Positions 17,509-26,093 are shown, counted from the stretch's first letter. The stretch is DNA of 64,000 nucleotides from Bacillus ectoiniformans (GCF_016908875.1 NZ_JAFBES010000001.1:372001-436000); one strand, 5' to 3'. Numbers and translations: made by a program. Notes: generated by a model from the sequence alone, not told the origin.

Positions 17509-18516
17509 TCACTCAATGTCTACTAAAATTCTTTTTCTTTGATCGAAAGTGGCGAGCTTTTTGACACCTAATTGTTTAAGAGCCTCTTTATTCTCAGCTG
17601 CATACTTACCGAGATCATCAGGAAAATGAGCGTCAGAAGAAAGAGTCACTGGCACCCCTTTATTGACAATCGCTTGTAAAAAATCCTCGGAAGGACACAT
17701 CTCTTTGACTGGGTAGCGATAGAATAAACCGGCATTAATTTCTGTGGCGGTATTGGTTTCTTTTAATGCGCCTGCAATCCGTTCATACCACATTTGATTA
17801 AATGAAAGGTCGTCCACTTTATAATTAAATACTTTCAAATTATCCAAATGAGCGACAAAATCAAACAGTTTCGAACGGATCATTTTTTCGACTGACTCAT
17901 AGAATTGGGTATACAAGTCCTTTAAATCATTTTGTTCAAAACGATCGGCCGTCTGCGGGTTATCAACCCCCCACCCTTTTACAAAATGAATCGAGCCGAT
18001 GACATAGTCCCATGGCTGACCATCTAATAACTCTTCTAACTCTTTCTCTTGCCCAGCAAAATAATCTGCCTCTATCCCCAGTTTTAATGAAACACCTTGT
18101 TTTTCCCAGCGTTTTTTTCCGTCTGAAATAGCTTGAACAAAATCACCCATCTCTTCTGTCATCACACTGTTTAGCCAATAGGATTGCAACTCTCCTAAAG
18201 GATCAGATGGCTTTAGAATCATCGCTTGCTCAAAATAACTTTTCGTTTCTTTAAAACGGTATAAATGATCAACAATGCCTACTTCTTTCAATCCTATATG
18301 CTTCGCTTGCTTTAAATATAGATCTAGCCACTCTTCACTGAAACACCCTTTATTTAAACGATTGTTCAGTTCGTTTAATTGATGCTCAATCCTTGCTCTC
18401 GTTCCCTTTTCAGGCTTTCCATCTCGGTGAAAATGCATAAGAGCCTTCGAGGTTCGTTCAAGCCAATTAAATGAATAAGGTCCTTCTTCTAGATGTACAT
18501 GATAATCAATTAACAT
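17509..18516 (-). CDS. PHP-family (histidinol-phosphatase-like) phosphoesterase
   Basis: About 335 residues with the metal-site pattern of PHP phosphoesterases: DYHVHLEEG, GIVDHLYRF, GIEADYF, GSIHFVKGWGVD, FVAHLDNLK, TEINAG and SSDAHFPDDLG. The ATG at 18516 follows GAGGAG; the longer frame to 18579 runs into the regulator gene. No histidine genes are near. It is the last gene of an importer operon that also encodes an alkaline-phosphatase-type enzyme, so I infer that it hydrolyses an imported phosphate ester. Confidence 0.88.
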   Translation of the reverse strand: MLIDYHVHLEEGPYSFNWLERTSKALMHFHRDGKPEKGTRARIEHQLNELNNRLNKGCFSEEWLDLYLKQAKHIGLKEVGIVDHLYRFKETKSYFEQAMILKPSDPLGELQSYWLNSVMTEEMGDFVQAISDGKKRWEKQGVSLKLGIEADYFAGQEKELEELLDGQPWDYVIGSIHFVKGWGVDNPQTADRFEQNDLKDLYTQFYESVEKMIRSKLFDFVAHLDNLKVFNYKVDDLSFNQMWYERIAGALKETNTATEINAGLFYRYPVKEMCPSEDFLQAIVNKGVPVTLSSDAHFPDDLGKYAAENKEALKQLGVKKLATFDQRKRILVDIE

Positions 18517-19298
18517 TCTTGTCGACTCCTCTTTGCAATAGTCCAACGCTGATACCACTCTTGCCAATCTTTCGGACACGCCTGATCGCTGATGACTTCA
18601 TCAAATTGATACGCCTTACTGAAAGAAAAAAAAGACGGTACCCCTAATTTAGATGAATCGGCAAGTAAAATATTTCTCTTGCTGTTCGCCATCATTTTCG
18701 CTGAGACGAGGGATTCGTCTAAATCGTAGTCATATACGGTATCAGCCACGATCCCTCCACAAGAAATGAATGCTTTGTCTACAGTCATATGGCTTAACCA
18801 TTCCAAAGTCATTGCACCGGAGACGGATGATTGTGCAGGATTTGTTGTTCCTCCTAGCATGATCACCTTTCCAGTTACCCGCTTTTCTTCAATTGCTTTA
18901 TTCATTAAATGGGCAGCTGCGATGGAATTAGTCACCACTGTTAAGTTCTCCACATTCTGAATGAAGCTGGCAATATGAACGGTGGTTGTTCCAACATCGA
19001 TAGCAATTGTATCCCCATCTTCTATCAGCAATGATGCCTGCAAGGCGATTTGCTCTTTTTCCGTTCTATTTATATCAAGCTTTTTAAAGAATGCTTGTTC
19101 TTTTTCAAGTTTTGTATAGATCACAGCCCCGCCATGGACTCGTGTCAATAGCTCCTGCTCTTCAAGCTCTGATAAATCACGCCGAATCGTTTCTGGTGTC
19201 ACATCAAATCTTTTGGCCATGTCCGTGACATTTACTCGCTTTGCTTCATTCACCCACTGAACGATGATTTGCTGGCGCTCTTCCTTTAATTGGCTCAC
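18510..19298 (-). CDS. DeoR-family transcriptional regulator
   Basis: 262 residues. N-terminal DeoR helix-turn-helix (VTDMAKRFDVTPETIRRDLSELEE cut here into two parts: VTDMAKRFDVTPETIRRD and LSELEE) followed by HGGA and the sugar-phosphate sensor domain with IDVGTTTVHIA and ADSSKLG. DeoR proteins usually respond to a phosphorylated intermediate. The gene lies inside the operon between the ABC ATPase (4-base overlap) and the PHP gene (7-base overlap), so it most likely controls this operon; a candidate operator lies at 23874-23908. Confidence 0.93.
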   Translation of the reverse strand: MSQLKEERQQIIVQWVNEAKRVNVTDMAKRFDVTPETIRRDLSELEEQELLTRVHGGAVIYTKLEKEQAFFKKLDINRTEKEQIALQASLLIEDGDTIAIDVGTTTVHIASFIQNVENLTVVTNSIAAAHLMNKAIEEKRVTGKVIMLGGTTNPAQSSVSGAMTLEWLSHMTVDKAFISCGGIVADTVYDYDLDESLVSAKMMANSKRNILLADSSKLGVPSFFSFSKAYQFDEVISDQACPKDWQEWYQRWTIAKRSRQEC

Positions 19299-20299
19299 GA
19301 TAAAGCGATTAGATCCTCTCGTTCAACGAACAGCTGATAATTCTCACCTTTATTAAAGGCGGAGGTTCTGTGATTCAGCTGTTCTATCGTAAATTGATGG
19401 CCATCCGTATGGAAAGTCGTACGAATGACGTTTCCATTCATTATCGTATCGCCTGCTTGCGCCTGGATCGGGAATGAAGAGGGGCTTGATTGTAAATGAA
19501 TAGCTTCTGGTCTAATGGCGTACTTTCTTGCCGATACCGCTATATTTCCGCCTATTAACTTCTCAAGCTGTTCTTTAGAAAACACATTATAGTGTCCAAT
19601 AAAATTCGCTACAAATTCTGTTTTCGGGTGGGTGTAAATCTCAGTCGGTGTACCTTCTTGGGCAATCTCACCTTTATTCATGACAAATATACGATCAGAA
19701 ACGGACATGGCTTCTTCTTGATCATGTGTCACAAGAATCATCGTCATATTTAGTTCACGCTGAATTTTACGAAGTTCGAGCTGGAGGTGTTTCCTGATTT
19801 GCGCATCTAATGCACTGAGCGGCTCATCAAGCAGCAATACTTTTGGGCGTTTAACAAGAGACCGGGCAAGTGCCACCCGCTGCTGCTGGCCTCCTGAAAG
19901 TTCATGTGGATAGGCCTCTTTTTTTTCCTTCAAACCAACAAGCTGCAGCATTCTCTCCACTTGTTCCTTCACTTCATTTGCATGTTTTTTGTCCATCATT
20001 AAGCCAAAGGCCACATTTTCATATACATTCATATTAGGAAATAAAGCGTAGGATTGGAACACCATCCCGACTTTTCGCTCTTTCGGTGCGATATTCTTCA
20101 TATCTTTGCCATCAATAAATATGGATCCGTCTGTGGCATCTGTCAAACCAGAGAGAATCCGTAAAATCGTGCTTTTTCCGCAACCGCTCGGGCCTAGCAA
20201 TGTGACAAGCTCTCCCTCTTGAATATTCATAGTAATGCCTGAGAGAACTTTTGTATCTTGATATTGTTTATATACATCATTCAAAACGATATAACTCAT
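19295..20299 (-). CDS. ABC importer ATPase (spermidine/iron/phosphonate type)
   Basis: 334 residues: Walker A GPSGCGKST, signature LSGGQQQRVALARS, Walker B VLLLDEPLSALDA, H-loop VTHDQEEAMS, and a C-terminal TOBE-like extension (about 240-334). This layout is that of the PotA/FbpC/PhnT group. It powers the two permeases encoded just upstream; ATGA-type 4-base overlaps join it to both neighbours. Confidence 0.95.
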   Translation of the reverse strand: MSYIVLNDVYKQYQDTKVLSGITMNIQEGELVTLLGPSGCGKSTILRILSGLTDATDGSIFIDGKDMKNIAPKERKVGMVFQSYALFPNMNVYENVAFGLMMDKKHANEVKEQVERMLQLVGLKEKKEAYPHELSGGQQQRVALARSLVKRPKVLLLDEPLSALDAQIRKHLQLELRKIQRELNMTMILVTHDQEEAMSVSDRIFVMNKGEIAQEGTPTEIYTHPKTEFVANFIGHYNVFSKEQLEKLIGGNIAVSARKYAIRPEAIHLQSSPSSFPIQAQAGDTIMNGNVIRTTFHTDGHQFTIEQLNHRTSAFNKGENYQLFVEREDLIALS

Positions 20300-21075
20300 G
20301 CGCCTTTCATTCCTTTCGCCTTTTTCGTTAACGTTGCCACAACTAGCGTCAACATCCCCATCAAAACAAGGTATACGAACACAACCGCACTTGCTATATG
20401 ACCGCTTGTATTTAATTTCTTCATTAAATAAATTTGTACGGTTTCAAACCGGGAACCTACCACAAGATTAATCAGGACAAATTCTCCGAATAAAATGGAG
20501 AACGATAACAGGGCGGCGACAAATAATCCTGGATAAATAGAAGGAAAGAGCACTTTACGAAAAGCCTCAATTTTTGAAGCGCCTAATAATTCTGCGGCAT
20601 CCATTAACTGGCGGCCATTCACGTTTCTCAAGCTATTGCGGGTGCCTTGATACATATAAGGCAGCACAGTTATTACATACACACCCAATACAGCAAGTAC
20701 CATCGGAAGGCTTGTCCCTGAATAAAATTTAATTAAGCCGACTGATAGAATGACTCCCGGGAAGGCATATACCATGACGACTCCCGCTTGAAACCATTTT
20801 TCTAGTGCTGGAAAATATAAGCTGATCACTAAAATAGCGGGGACGATAAACAAAATAGAAATCAATACTGCCCCGCCAGATAGAAGAACAGACCGTCCGA
20901 ACGCCTTCAGAAATTGATCATCTTGAAATAATGTGCCAATCCACTTAAAAGTAAATCCTTCTGGCAAAATCGTCTGATTCCATTCTGTTGAAAAAGCATA
21001 CATAGCTGTCGCGAGAATAGGAACTGCTAAATAAATTCCTATCAGGATGAGTGTGACGACTGTGAATTTTTTCAT
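20296..21075 (-). CDS. ABC importer permease
   Basis: 259 residues with six predicted helices and the EAA-type loop (DAAELLGASKIEAFRKVLFP) that contacts the ATPase, as in the PotC/PhnV class. It overlaps both the ATPase gene and the partner permease gene by four bases. Confidence 0.93.
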   Translation of the reverse strand: MKKFTVVTLILIGIYLAVPILATAMYAFSTEWNQTILPEGFTFKWIGTLFQDDQFLKAFGRSVLLSGGAVLISILFIVPAILVISLYFPALEKWFQAGVVMVYAFPGVILSVGLIKFYSGTSLPMVLAVLGVYVITVLPYMYQGTRNSLRNVNGRQLMDAAELLGASKIEAFRKVLFPSIYPGLFVAALLSFSILFGEFVLINLVVGSRFETVQIYLMKKLNTSGHIASAVVFVYLVLMGMLTLVVATLTKKAKGMKGA

Positions 21076-21911
21076 CGTTTCGACAAATCCTTTCTCGTTT
21101 TCTTAATGAACCCTTCACTGAGAAGCATTCCAGTAATCATGACCGCACCGAGCAGCACCGCAATGGCACTCGCTAGTTCCGGCTGGGCAAAGATGTCACC
21201 AGTAATAACTGCACCGATGCGAATAGAGGCCAGGTTATAATCACTTCCTGTTAACGCATAAGCAGACGCATACGCTCCCATCGCATTGGCGAATAAAACA
21301 GTGAATGTCCCAGCGATTCCAGGTAAAATAATCGGCAAGCCGATCTTCTTCCAGAACATAAAAGCAGAAGCTCCTAATAAGGAAGCTGCATCTTTCCATT
21401 GCTGCTGGATTCCGTGAAAAATCGGATATAAGAGCATAATAGATAATGGAAGCTGAAAATAAATATAGATCAGCAGCAAGCCTGTCCAGCTATATAAAGA
21501 AAAAGACAGATCCCACCCAAATGACTTCAGAGCTAACGTGATTAGACCGCTGTTTCCAAGTAACACAATAAACGCAAACGCAAGCGGAACACCCGCAAAG
21601 TTTGATGTTAAATTCGATAAAATTAATATCCGTTCACGCACTGGCTCTGAAAAACGATTCATTCCATACACAGCAAATAATGAAACGACTAATGCGACAA
21701 GAGCAGAAACAACTGATAAAGCAAAGCTGTTTTTAAACCCCTGTAAAATATAGGAGCTTGTCAACGCTTCTTGGTAGTGTTCTAGAGTAAAAGCCCCGCC
21801 TGCTGTAAAACTGCTTATAAGCATATAAATAAGCGGCACAAGAAAAAAGAAGGTCATTAACAATGCGAATGGTACTAATATAAAAAGTACGCTTTTTTTT
21901 CCAGTCATCAT
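21072..21911 (-). CDS. ABC importer permease
   Basis: 279 residues with six predicted helices and an EAA loop (DAASLLGASAFMFWKKIGLP), PotB/PhnU class. Two adjacent ATGs (21911, 21908) follow GGGAG; the second has the better spacing. It forms a heterodimer with the next permease. Confidence 0.93.
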   Translation of the reverse strand: MMTGKKSVLFILVPFALLMTFFFLVPLIYMLISSFTAGGAFTLEHYQEALTSSYILQGFKNSFALSVVSALVALVVSLFAVYGMNRFSEPVRERILILSNLTSNFAGVPLAFAFIVLLGNSGLITLALKSFGWDLSFSLYSWTGLLLIYIYFQLPLSIMLLYPIFHGIQQQWKDAASLLGASAFMFWKKIGLPIILPGIAGTFTVLFANAMGAYASAYALTGSDYNLASIRIGAVITGDIFAQPELASAIAVLLGAVMITGMLLSEGFIKKTRKDLSKR

Positions 21912-21925
21912 GAAGTCTCCCTTTC

Positions 21926-22750
21926 TTAGTTGATTAAACCAGGTATGTTGAGAGCATCCATTACGCTTGAAGGCTCGACCCCAAGCAAATGACAGGCAAG
22001 CGGCGCCATTTGCAGCTGAGATACAAACTGGTCATGGATCATTGGCTGCACTTTATTAGAGATAACAAATAGTGGAACATGGCGGTCTTCTCTTGTATTG
22101 CCTCCATGATTTCCGTCACTCGTCATTCCATGATCGCCCGTGACGATAATGTCATACCCTTTCTCTATCCATTTGGGTAAGGAAAGAGCCAATAAACCAT
22201 CAGTCTTTAACACACGATTGCGGTAAGAAACAGAATCAGCCGTGAACTTATGGCCGTCATCATCCACATTCATTGGGTGAATATAAAGAAAGTCTGGCTG
22301 CTTTTCTGTCACAAGCCATTCCGCTTCTGCGAACAGATGGCTGTCCGGATAATGATCTTCAAAATAAAAGACCCCGTTTTCAATCGGTGCCTCTTTATCT
22401 AATTGGATTCGATCCATCCCGTGCCGAAATGGAGCATGATTATAGAGCTCGCTCACCCAATAATAGGCAGCCGCAGCAGTAGTCTTACCGCTGCGTCTTG
22501 CCAGGTGAAATACGCTTTCTTGTGTCGATAATCTAACCACACTGTTGCCGACAATTCCATGAACTAACGGCGGGGTTCCCGTCAAGATTGTTTCATAAAG
22601 AGGCCGAGACAATGAAGGAACCTCTGATTTCACTTCATAACGTGCTGCTGCTTTTTGTTCAACGAGATGCTGCATGAATCCCATATGTGTACAAGCGGTA
22701 TCGAATCGCAAAGCATCTACTACAATCATTATGAGACGATTATTTGACAT
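21926..22750 (-). CDS. alkaline-phosphatase-superfamily phosphodiesterase/phosphatase
   Basis: 274 residues. Metal and catalytic motifs of the nucleotide pyrophosphatase/phosphodiesterase branch: IVVDALRFD (metal Asp), VPSLSRPLYETILTG (Ser or Thr nucleophile), MNVDDDGH, TGDHGM and NHGGN. It has no signal peptide, so it should act inside the cell on the imported substrate. It overlaps the binding-protein gene by 11 bases. Related enzymes cleave phosphonoacetate, nucleotides or phosphodiesters; the exact substrate cannot be read from the sequence. Confidence 0.88.
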   Translation of the reverse strand: MSNNRLIMIVVDALRFDTACTHMGFMQHLVEQKAAARYEVKSEVPSLSRPLYETILTGTPPLVHGIVGNSVVRLSTQESVFHLARRSGKTTAAAAYYWVSELYNHAPFRHGMDRIQLDKEAPIENGVFYFEDHYPDSHLFAEAEWLVTEKQPDFLYIHPMNVDDDGHKFTADSVSYRNRVLKTDGLLALSLPKWIEKGYDIIVTGDHGMTSDGNHGGNTREDRHVPLFVISNKVQPMIHDQFVSQLQMAPLACHLLGVEPSSVMDALNIPGLIN

Positions 22751-23840
22751 GAATTAAAACCTCGTCTTGCCACATTTGAGGAATCTTTTTCGTTGTTTCT
22801 GCCCAAGCTTTCTCATCTTTCACTGGTTTTGCTTTTGCATATTCTTCTTCAGGCAGCAACTGTGATTCAACTTCTTTTGGCAGCTCCACATTTTCACGGA
22901 TTGGACGGGCATACCCTTTAGCTAAATTTTCTTGTCCTTCATCAGATAAAATATATTCACGAGTAAGCATCGCTGCATGTGGATTTTTCGCATATTTGTT
23001 GATGACTGTGGCATAACCAGATGTAACTGAAGCTTCTTTCGGAATGGTCACATCAAAGCGTTCTTCGTTAATTTGACTGCGGTAGCCTAATGCATTGAAA
23101 TCCCATAATAAAGCCACTTCTATTTCTCCTTTTTCCAGGTTAGCGACGGTTGGATCTCCTGTTAATCTTCCTTGCTTCGCTAAATCTGCAAAGAATTTAA
23201 TGCCCGGTTCAATATTTTTTTCGTCACCGCCAAAAGCGTAGGCAGCGGCTAAAATGGCAAATTGAGCTTGGTTTGCTGTTAAAGCATCACCAATACTAAC
23301 TTTAAAGTTGCCGTCTTTAATTTCCTTCCAAGACTTTGGAGCATTTTTTACTTTATTTTTATCAGTCAGGATGGCCATTGTGCCGGTATACCCAACGACC
23401 CAGTCCCCATCATCATCTTTCGCCCATTTTGGAACATCATCCCAATAGGATGTTTTATAAGGAAGCGTTAATTCCTGCTCTTCGGCAATCGGTCCAAAGG
23501 CTATACCCACATCACCCATGTCAGCCGTAGCATCTTCTTTTTCTGCTTTAAATTTGGCTAACTCTTCCGCACTGGACATATCTGTATCGGAATGCTTCAA
23601 CTTATATTTCCCTTCAATTTCATCCCAAGTCTCTACCCAGTTGGCCCAAGAGTCTGGCATCCCTACTGAATTGATCTTGCCTTCTTCTTTCGCTTTAGAC
23701 TCTATTTCTTCCAATGTCAATTTATTATAATCTGCTGCTTCCTCTGATCCTTTAGCCGCATCGTCTGACGAACAAGCGCCTAGCATGGAAACCGCCATAA
23801 GCCCAACAATTCCTTTTTTCCAATTATGATTCTTTGACAT
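22740..23840 (-). CDS. ABC importer substrate-binding lipoprotein
   Basis: 366 residues. Signal peptide with lipobox LGAC (lipid on Cys23), then a periplasmic-binding-protein type II fold of the iron/spermidine/2-aminoethylphosphonate group. First gene of the seven-gene leftward operon; a perfect 9-base inverted repeat lies just upstream (23874-23908). Substrate unknown; the two hydrolases encoded in the operon suggest an organophosphate or phosphonate. Confidence 0.92.
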   Translation of the reverse strand: MSKNHNWKKGIVGLMAVSMLGACSSDDAAKGSEEAADYNKLTLEEIESKAKEEGKINSVGMPDSWANWVETWDEIEGKYKLKHSDTDMSSAEELAKFKAEKEDATADMGDVGIAFGPIAEEQELTLPYKTSYWDDVPKWAKDDDGDWVVGYTGTMAILTDKNKVKNAPKSWKEIKDGNFKVSIGDALTANQAQFAILAAAYAFGGDEKNIEPGIKFFADLAKQGRLTGDPTVANLEKGEIEVALLWDFNALGYRSQINEERFDVTIPKEASVTSGYATVINKYAKNPHAAMLTREYILSDEGQENLAKGYARPIRENVELPKEVESQLLPEEEYAKAKPVKDEKAWAETTKKIPQMWQDEVLIHVK

Positions 23841-23873
23841 TGATTACCCCTCCTGGAGATGTTTATTTTTGTT

Positions 23874-23908
23874 TTTGTTTTGTTTACACCCTAAACATAC
23901 AAAACAAA
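23874..23908. promoter_or_regulatory. inverted repeat, candidate DeoR operator/promoter
   Basis: TTTGTTTTG and CAAAACAAA form a perfect inverted repeat with a 17-base spacer, which itself holds GTTTA/TAAAC. It lies 33 bases upstream of the binding-protein gene. Position suggests the operator of the operon-encoded DeoR protein. Confidence 0.5.
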
Positions 23909-24142
23909 TATTAAGCAAAAACCTTCTTCGTGTTAAGATGTGTAAATTCCAATTTACAAACGCTTTACAACCATCATTCTTCATGTAAGTACGGTTCCGT
24001 CTGTATAGGTTTTGACTTCATAAATTATCTTTATACTAGAAGGGCATTATATTCTGCATCAACCATCGGTCATCAAACTTTTCGTATGAAGTCTCTAGAC
24101 TTCTTTTTAAAAAACAGGAATAAAAATTAGGTGGTGGGGTAT

Positions 24143-24199
24143 ATGAATGAGGAAATTCTTTTTAGTCGCTTCTCTAAGATTTTTTCATGTACGTTTTAA
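24143..24199 (+). other. possible 18-codon leader peptide
   Basis: MNEEILFSRFSKIFSCTF is preceded by a G-rich site (GGTGGTGGGG) and ends 27 bases before the next gene. It overlaps the inverted repeat at 24174-24213, so translation could affect that structure. Chance is not excluded. Confidence 0.3.
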
Positions 24200-24213
24200 T
24201 CAAGAAATCTTAG
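24174..24213 (+). promoter_or_regulatory. inverted repeat before small HTH gene
   Basis: CTAAGATTT and AAATCTTAG pair perfectly across 22 bases and end one base before the GGAGGT ribosome binding site of the next gene. It may be an operator or a hairpin that sets access to the site. Confidence 0.4.
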
Positions 24214-24226
24214 CGGAGGTGATTAA

Positions 24227-24418
24227 ATGAGAAAAGTCAACGGGATTAAAAATTTGATCGACTACCTTGAATCAGTCCATTACCCGATGACTGAAGAGCA
24301 AATTAATGATCTAATCACCGAGAAGCATATTCCTCATAGCAAACTCATCGGCAATCACATGATGTTTAATTTAGATCACATTGATTGGTGGATAAATGAG
24401 CAGAAAACAAAGCAATAA
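24227..24418 (+). CDS. small excisionase-like/helix-turn-helix protein
   Basis: 63 residues with a strong GGAGGTGATTAA site. The sequence (MTEEQINDLITEKHIPHSKL, then NHMMFNLDHIDWWI) resembles the MerR/excisionase-type DNA-binding fold in which a helix pair is followed by a short wing and a terminal WI helix. No integrase or phage gene is near. A perfect terminator follows directly. The regulatory role is inferred from the fold only. Confidence 0.7.
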   Translation: MRKVNGIKNLIDYLESVHYPMTEEQINDLITEKHIPHSKLIGNHMMFNLDHIDWWINEQKTKQ

Positions 24419-24460
24419 CACAGAAACCCCCTTTTTTTTAGCAGGGGGTTTCTGTGTTAT
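24415..24460 (+). terminator. strong terminator after small HTH gene
   Basis: A perfect 17-base stem (ATAACACAGAAACCCCC with GGGGGTTTCTGTGTTAT) whose left arm overlaps the stop codon of the gene. Confidence 0.88.
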
Positions 24461-24491
24461 TAAGTTTATTTAGTGTAGGCGTTTTTGACCC

Positions 24492-24650
24492 TCATTCATC
24501 ATATGAATTTAACGTGTTAACACCGTGGGCAAGCGCCGATCCTGCTTTTAAAGCAGTGGTAACCATGATAGCCTCAACGACTTCTTCTTTCGTTGCACTC
24601 TTTTGTAAGAATATGCATCATTCTCACCCAGCTAAGGTACATTACTAGTC
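24492..24650 (-). pseudogene. remnant of carboxymuconolactone decarboxylase-family gene
   Basis: The minus strand encodes ATKEEVVEAIMVTTALKAG and SALAHGVNTLN before a stop at 24492, a typical C-terminus of CMD/AhpD-like proteins. The preceding part (WVRMMHILTKE) continues in another frame, so there is at least one frameshift, and no 5' half is found. The gene is dead. Confidence 0.6.
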
Positions 24651-24733
24651 ATATTTTTTATATAAAACAAGTTAAATGCTTCTTTTCTCGAATATGAATT
24701 GAGAAATATGGCCGATTTTTGTAAGCTTTGAAC

Positions 24734-24792
24734 TTCTATCGGCGGTTACATGGTTTCTATCGGCGGCTTTTACCATTCTATCGGCGATTTAG
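24734..24792. repeat. 21-bp-period intergenic repeat, three units
   Basis: TTCTATCGGCGG recurs at 24734, 24755 and 24776, an exact 21-base period, the third unit ending GGCGA. The same family occurs at 62186-62262. The rest of 24651-24891 shows no gene. Confidence 0.85.
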
Positions 24793-24891
24793 CTTTTCTG
24801 AATTTACACACTTATTAATTGTGTATCGCTTGTAAGAATTACTTAGAAATTAGTTTCCTCTAACTTTGACGAGAACATTCAGAATAGACAA

Positions 24892-24921
24892 AACCCCCAT
24901 ACTAGCTAGCTGCATGGGGGT
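24892..24921 (-). terminator. terminator after secreted repeat protein gene
   Basis: AACCCCCAT and ATGGGGGT pair around a 13-base loop; on the minus strand the stem is followed by TTTTG. Confidence 0.75.
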
Positions 24922-24935
24922 CTCTTGCTATTAAA

Positions 24936-26093
24936 TTACTTATCTTCTGTTGCTGCTTTTACCTCTACAGCAAGAACAGCTGAGTTTACAGAAGCTTTTT
25001 CTTTCGCTTTTTCACTTGCATGTTCAAAAGCTTGAGAGTTCACTTTGTTCAATTCAGAAACTTTTTCTTCGATTGCTTCTTTATCTTCAGTTACTGTTTC
25101 TGTTGTTTCTTCTGTTGCTTCTTCAGTCACATCTTCTGTTGTTTCCTCTGCAGCTTCTTCTGTCTCTTCAGTAGCCTCTTCTGTTTCTTCAGTTACTGCT
25201 TCTGTTGTTTCTTCAACTACTGGTTCAGTCGTTTCTTCTGCAGTTTCTTTTACAGCTAAAACTGCTGAGTTTACAGAAGCTTTCTCTTTTGCTTTCTCAC
25301 TTGCATGTTCAAAAGCTTGAGAATTTACTTTGTTTAATTCGGAAACCTTTTCTTCAACGGATTTTTTCACTTCATTAACTGTTTCTGTTGTTTCTTCAGT
25401 CACATCTTCTGTTGTTTCCTCTGCAGCTTCTTCTGTTTCTTCAGTCACTGCTTCTGTTGTTTCTTCCGCAGCTTCTTCTGTTCCTTCAGTTACTGCTTCC
25501 GTTGTTTCTTCTGCAGCTTCTTTTGTCTCTTCAGTAGCCTCTTCTGTTTCTTCAGTCACTGCATCTGTTGTTTCTTCTGCAGTTTCTTTTGTCTCTTCAA
25601 CTACTGGTGTTGCTTCTTCTGTAGCTTCCTTTGTTTCTTCAACTACTGGTTCAGTTGTTTCTTTAACAGCTAGAACCGCTGAGTTTGCAGAAGCATGTTT
25701 CTTTGCATTTTCACTCGCATTCGCACTCGCTTGAGAAGCCGCCTTATTGATGGCTGACTTATTTTGTTTTACCTCATCAACAACTGGTTGAGTCGTTTCT
25801 TGTACCGTATCTTCCGCTGGCGCTGGTGCTGGTGCAGCTGTTTGCTCTTTTTCCGTTTTGACCTTCACTTCTGCTTTTCCATGGACAGCAGATTGAGCAG
25901 CCGCGTGAGTTTTCGCTGTTTCTGAAGCATGAACACTCGCTTGTGACTTCACAGAAACCACTTTCGGCTGATTCATGTTCTTGTCATTTTGAGCTGCTTC
26001 ACTAAGTTGTCCTCCAGCTAATACTCCTACTGAAAGTACTCCTGCTAATGCGATCGATTTAACCACTTTGTTTGCTGATAGATAATTTTTCAT
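24936..26093 (-). CDS. secreted acidic repeat protein of unknown function
   Basis: 385 residues. A signal peptide (about 1-34, cleavage near SEAA) precedes an almost wholly repetitive chain. A helix-forming module of the type SQAxxHASExAKxxAxxxSAVLAV occurs about four times; two copies (with FEHASEKAKEKASVNSAVLA) are nearly identical. Between them lie Glu/Thr/Val-rich blocks built from EETTEAVTEE and EEATEETKEA units. It has no cysteine, no lipobox and no sorting signal. I do not recognise a family; an extended surface or matrix protein is one option. The next gene upstream (26144) also encodes a secreted low-complexity protein. Confidence 0.8.
   Translation of the reverse strand: MKNYLSANKVVKSIALAGVLSVGVLAGGQLSEAAQNDKNMNQPKVVSVKSQASVHASETAKTHAAAQSAVHGKAEVKVKTEKEQTAAPAPAPAEDTVQETTQPVVDEVKQNKSAINKAASQASANASENAKKHASANSAVLAVKETTEPVVEETKEATEEATPVVEETKETAEETTDAVTEETEEATEETKEAAEETTEAVTEGTEEAAEETTEAVTEETEEAAEETTEDVTEETTETVNEVKKSVEEKVSELNKVNSQAFEHASEKAKEKASVNSAVLAVKETAEETTEPVVEETTEAVTEETEEATEETEEAAEETTEDVTEEATEETTETVTEDKEAIEEKVSELNKVNSQAFEHASEKAKEKASVNSAVLAVEVKAATEDK

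Noticed and set aside
17509-18516. Histidinol-phosphatase (hisK/hisJ) of histidine synthesis
   Set aside because: No other his gene is near, and the gene is the last member of an importer operon with another phosphohydrolase.
23930-24130. 66-residue plus-strand open frame before the small HTH gene
   Set aside because: No ribosome site, irregular composition and no recognisable feature; it lies in the promoter region of the importer operon.
24454-24648. 64-residue plus-strand open frame
   Set aside because: It overlaps the terminator stem and lies opposite the decayed CMD gene, whose minus-strand reading is clearly protein-like.
24734-24792. Possible CRISPR array
   Set aside because: Unit period is only 21 bases with about 9-base variable parts, and no cas gene is present; the same block recurs elsewhere as an intergenic repeat.
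24950-25734. Several plus-strand open frames rich in Ser/Val or Leu/Phe opposite the secreted repeat protein
   Set aside because: They are shadows of the Glu/Thr-rich repeats on the minus strand, which has signal peptide, ribosome site and terminator.
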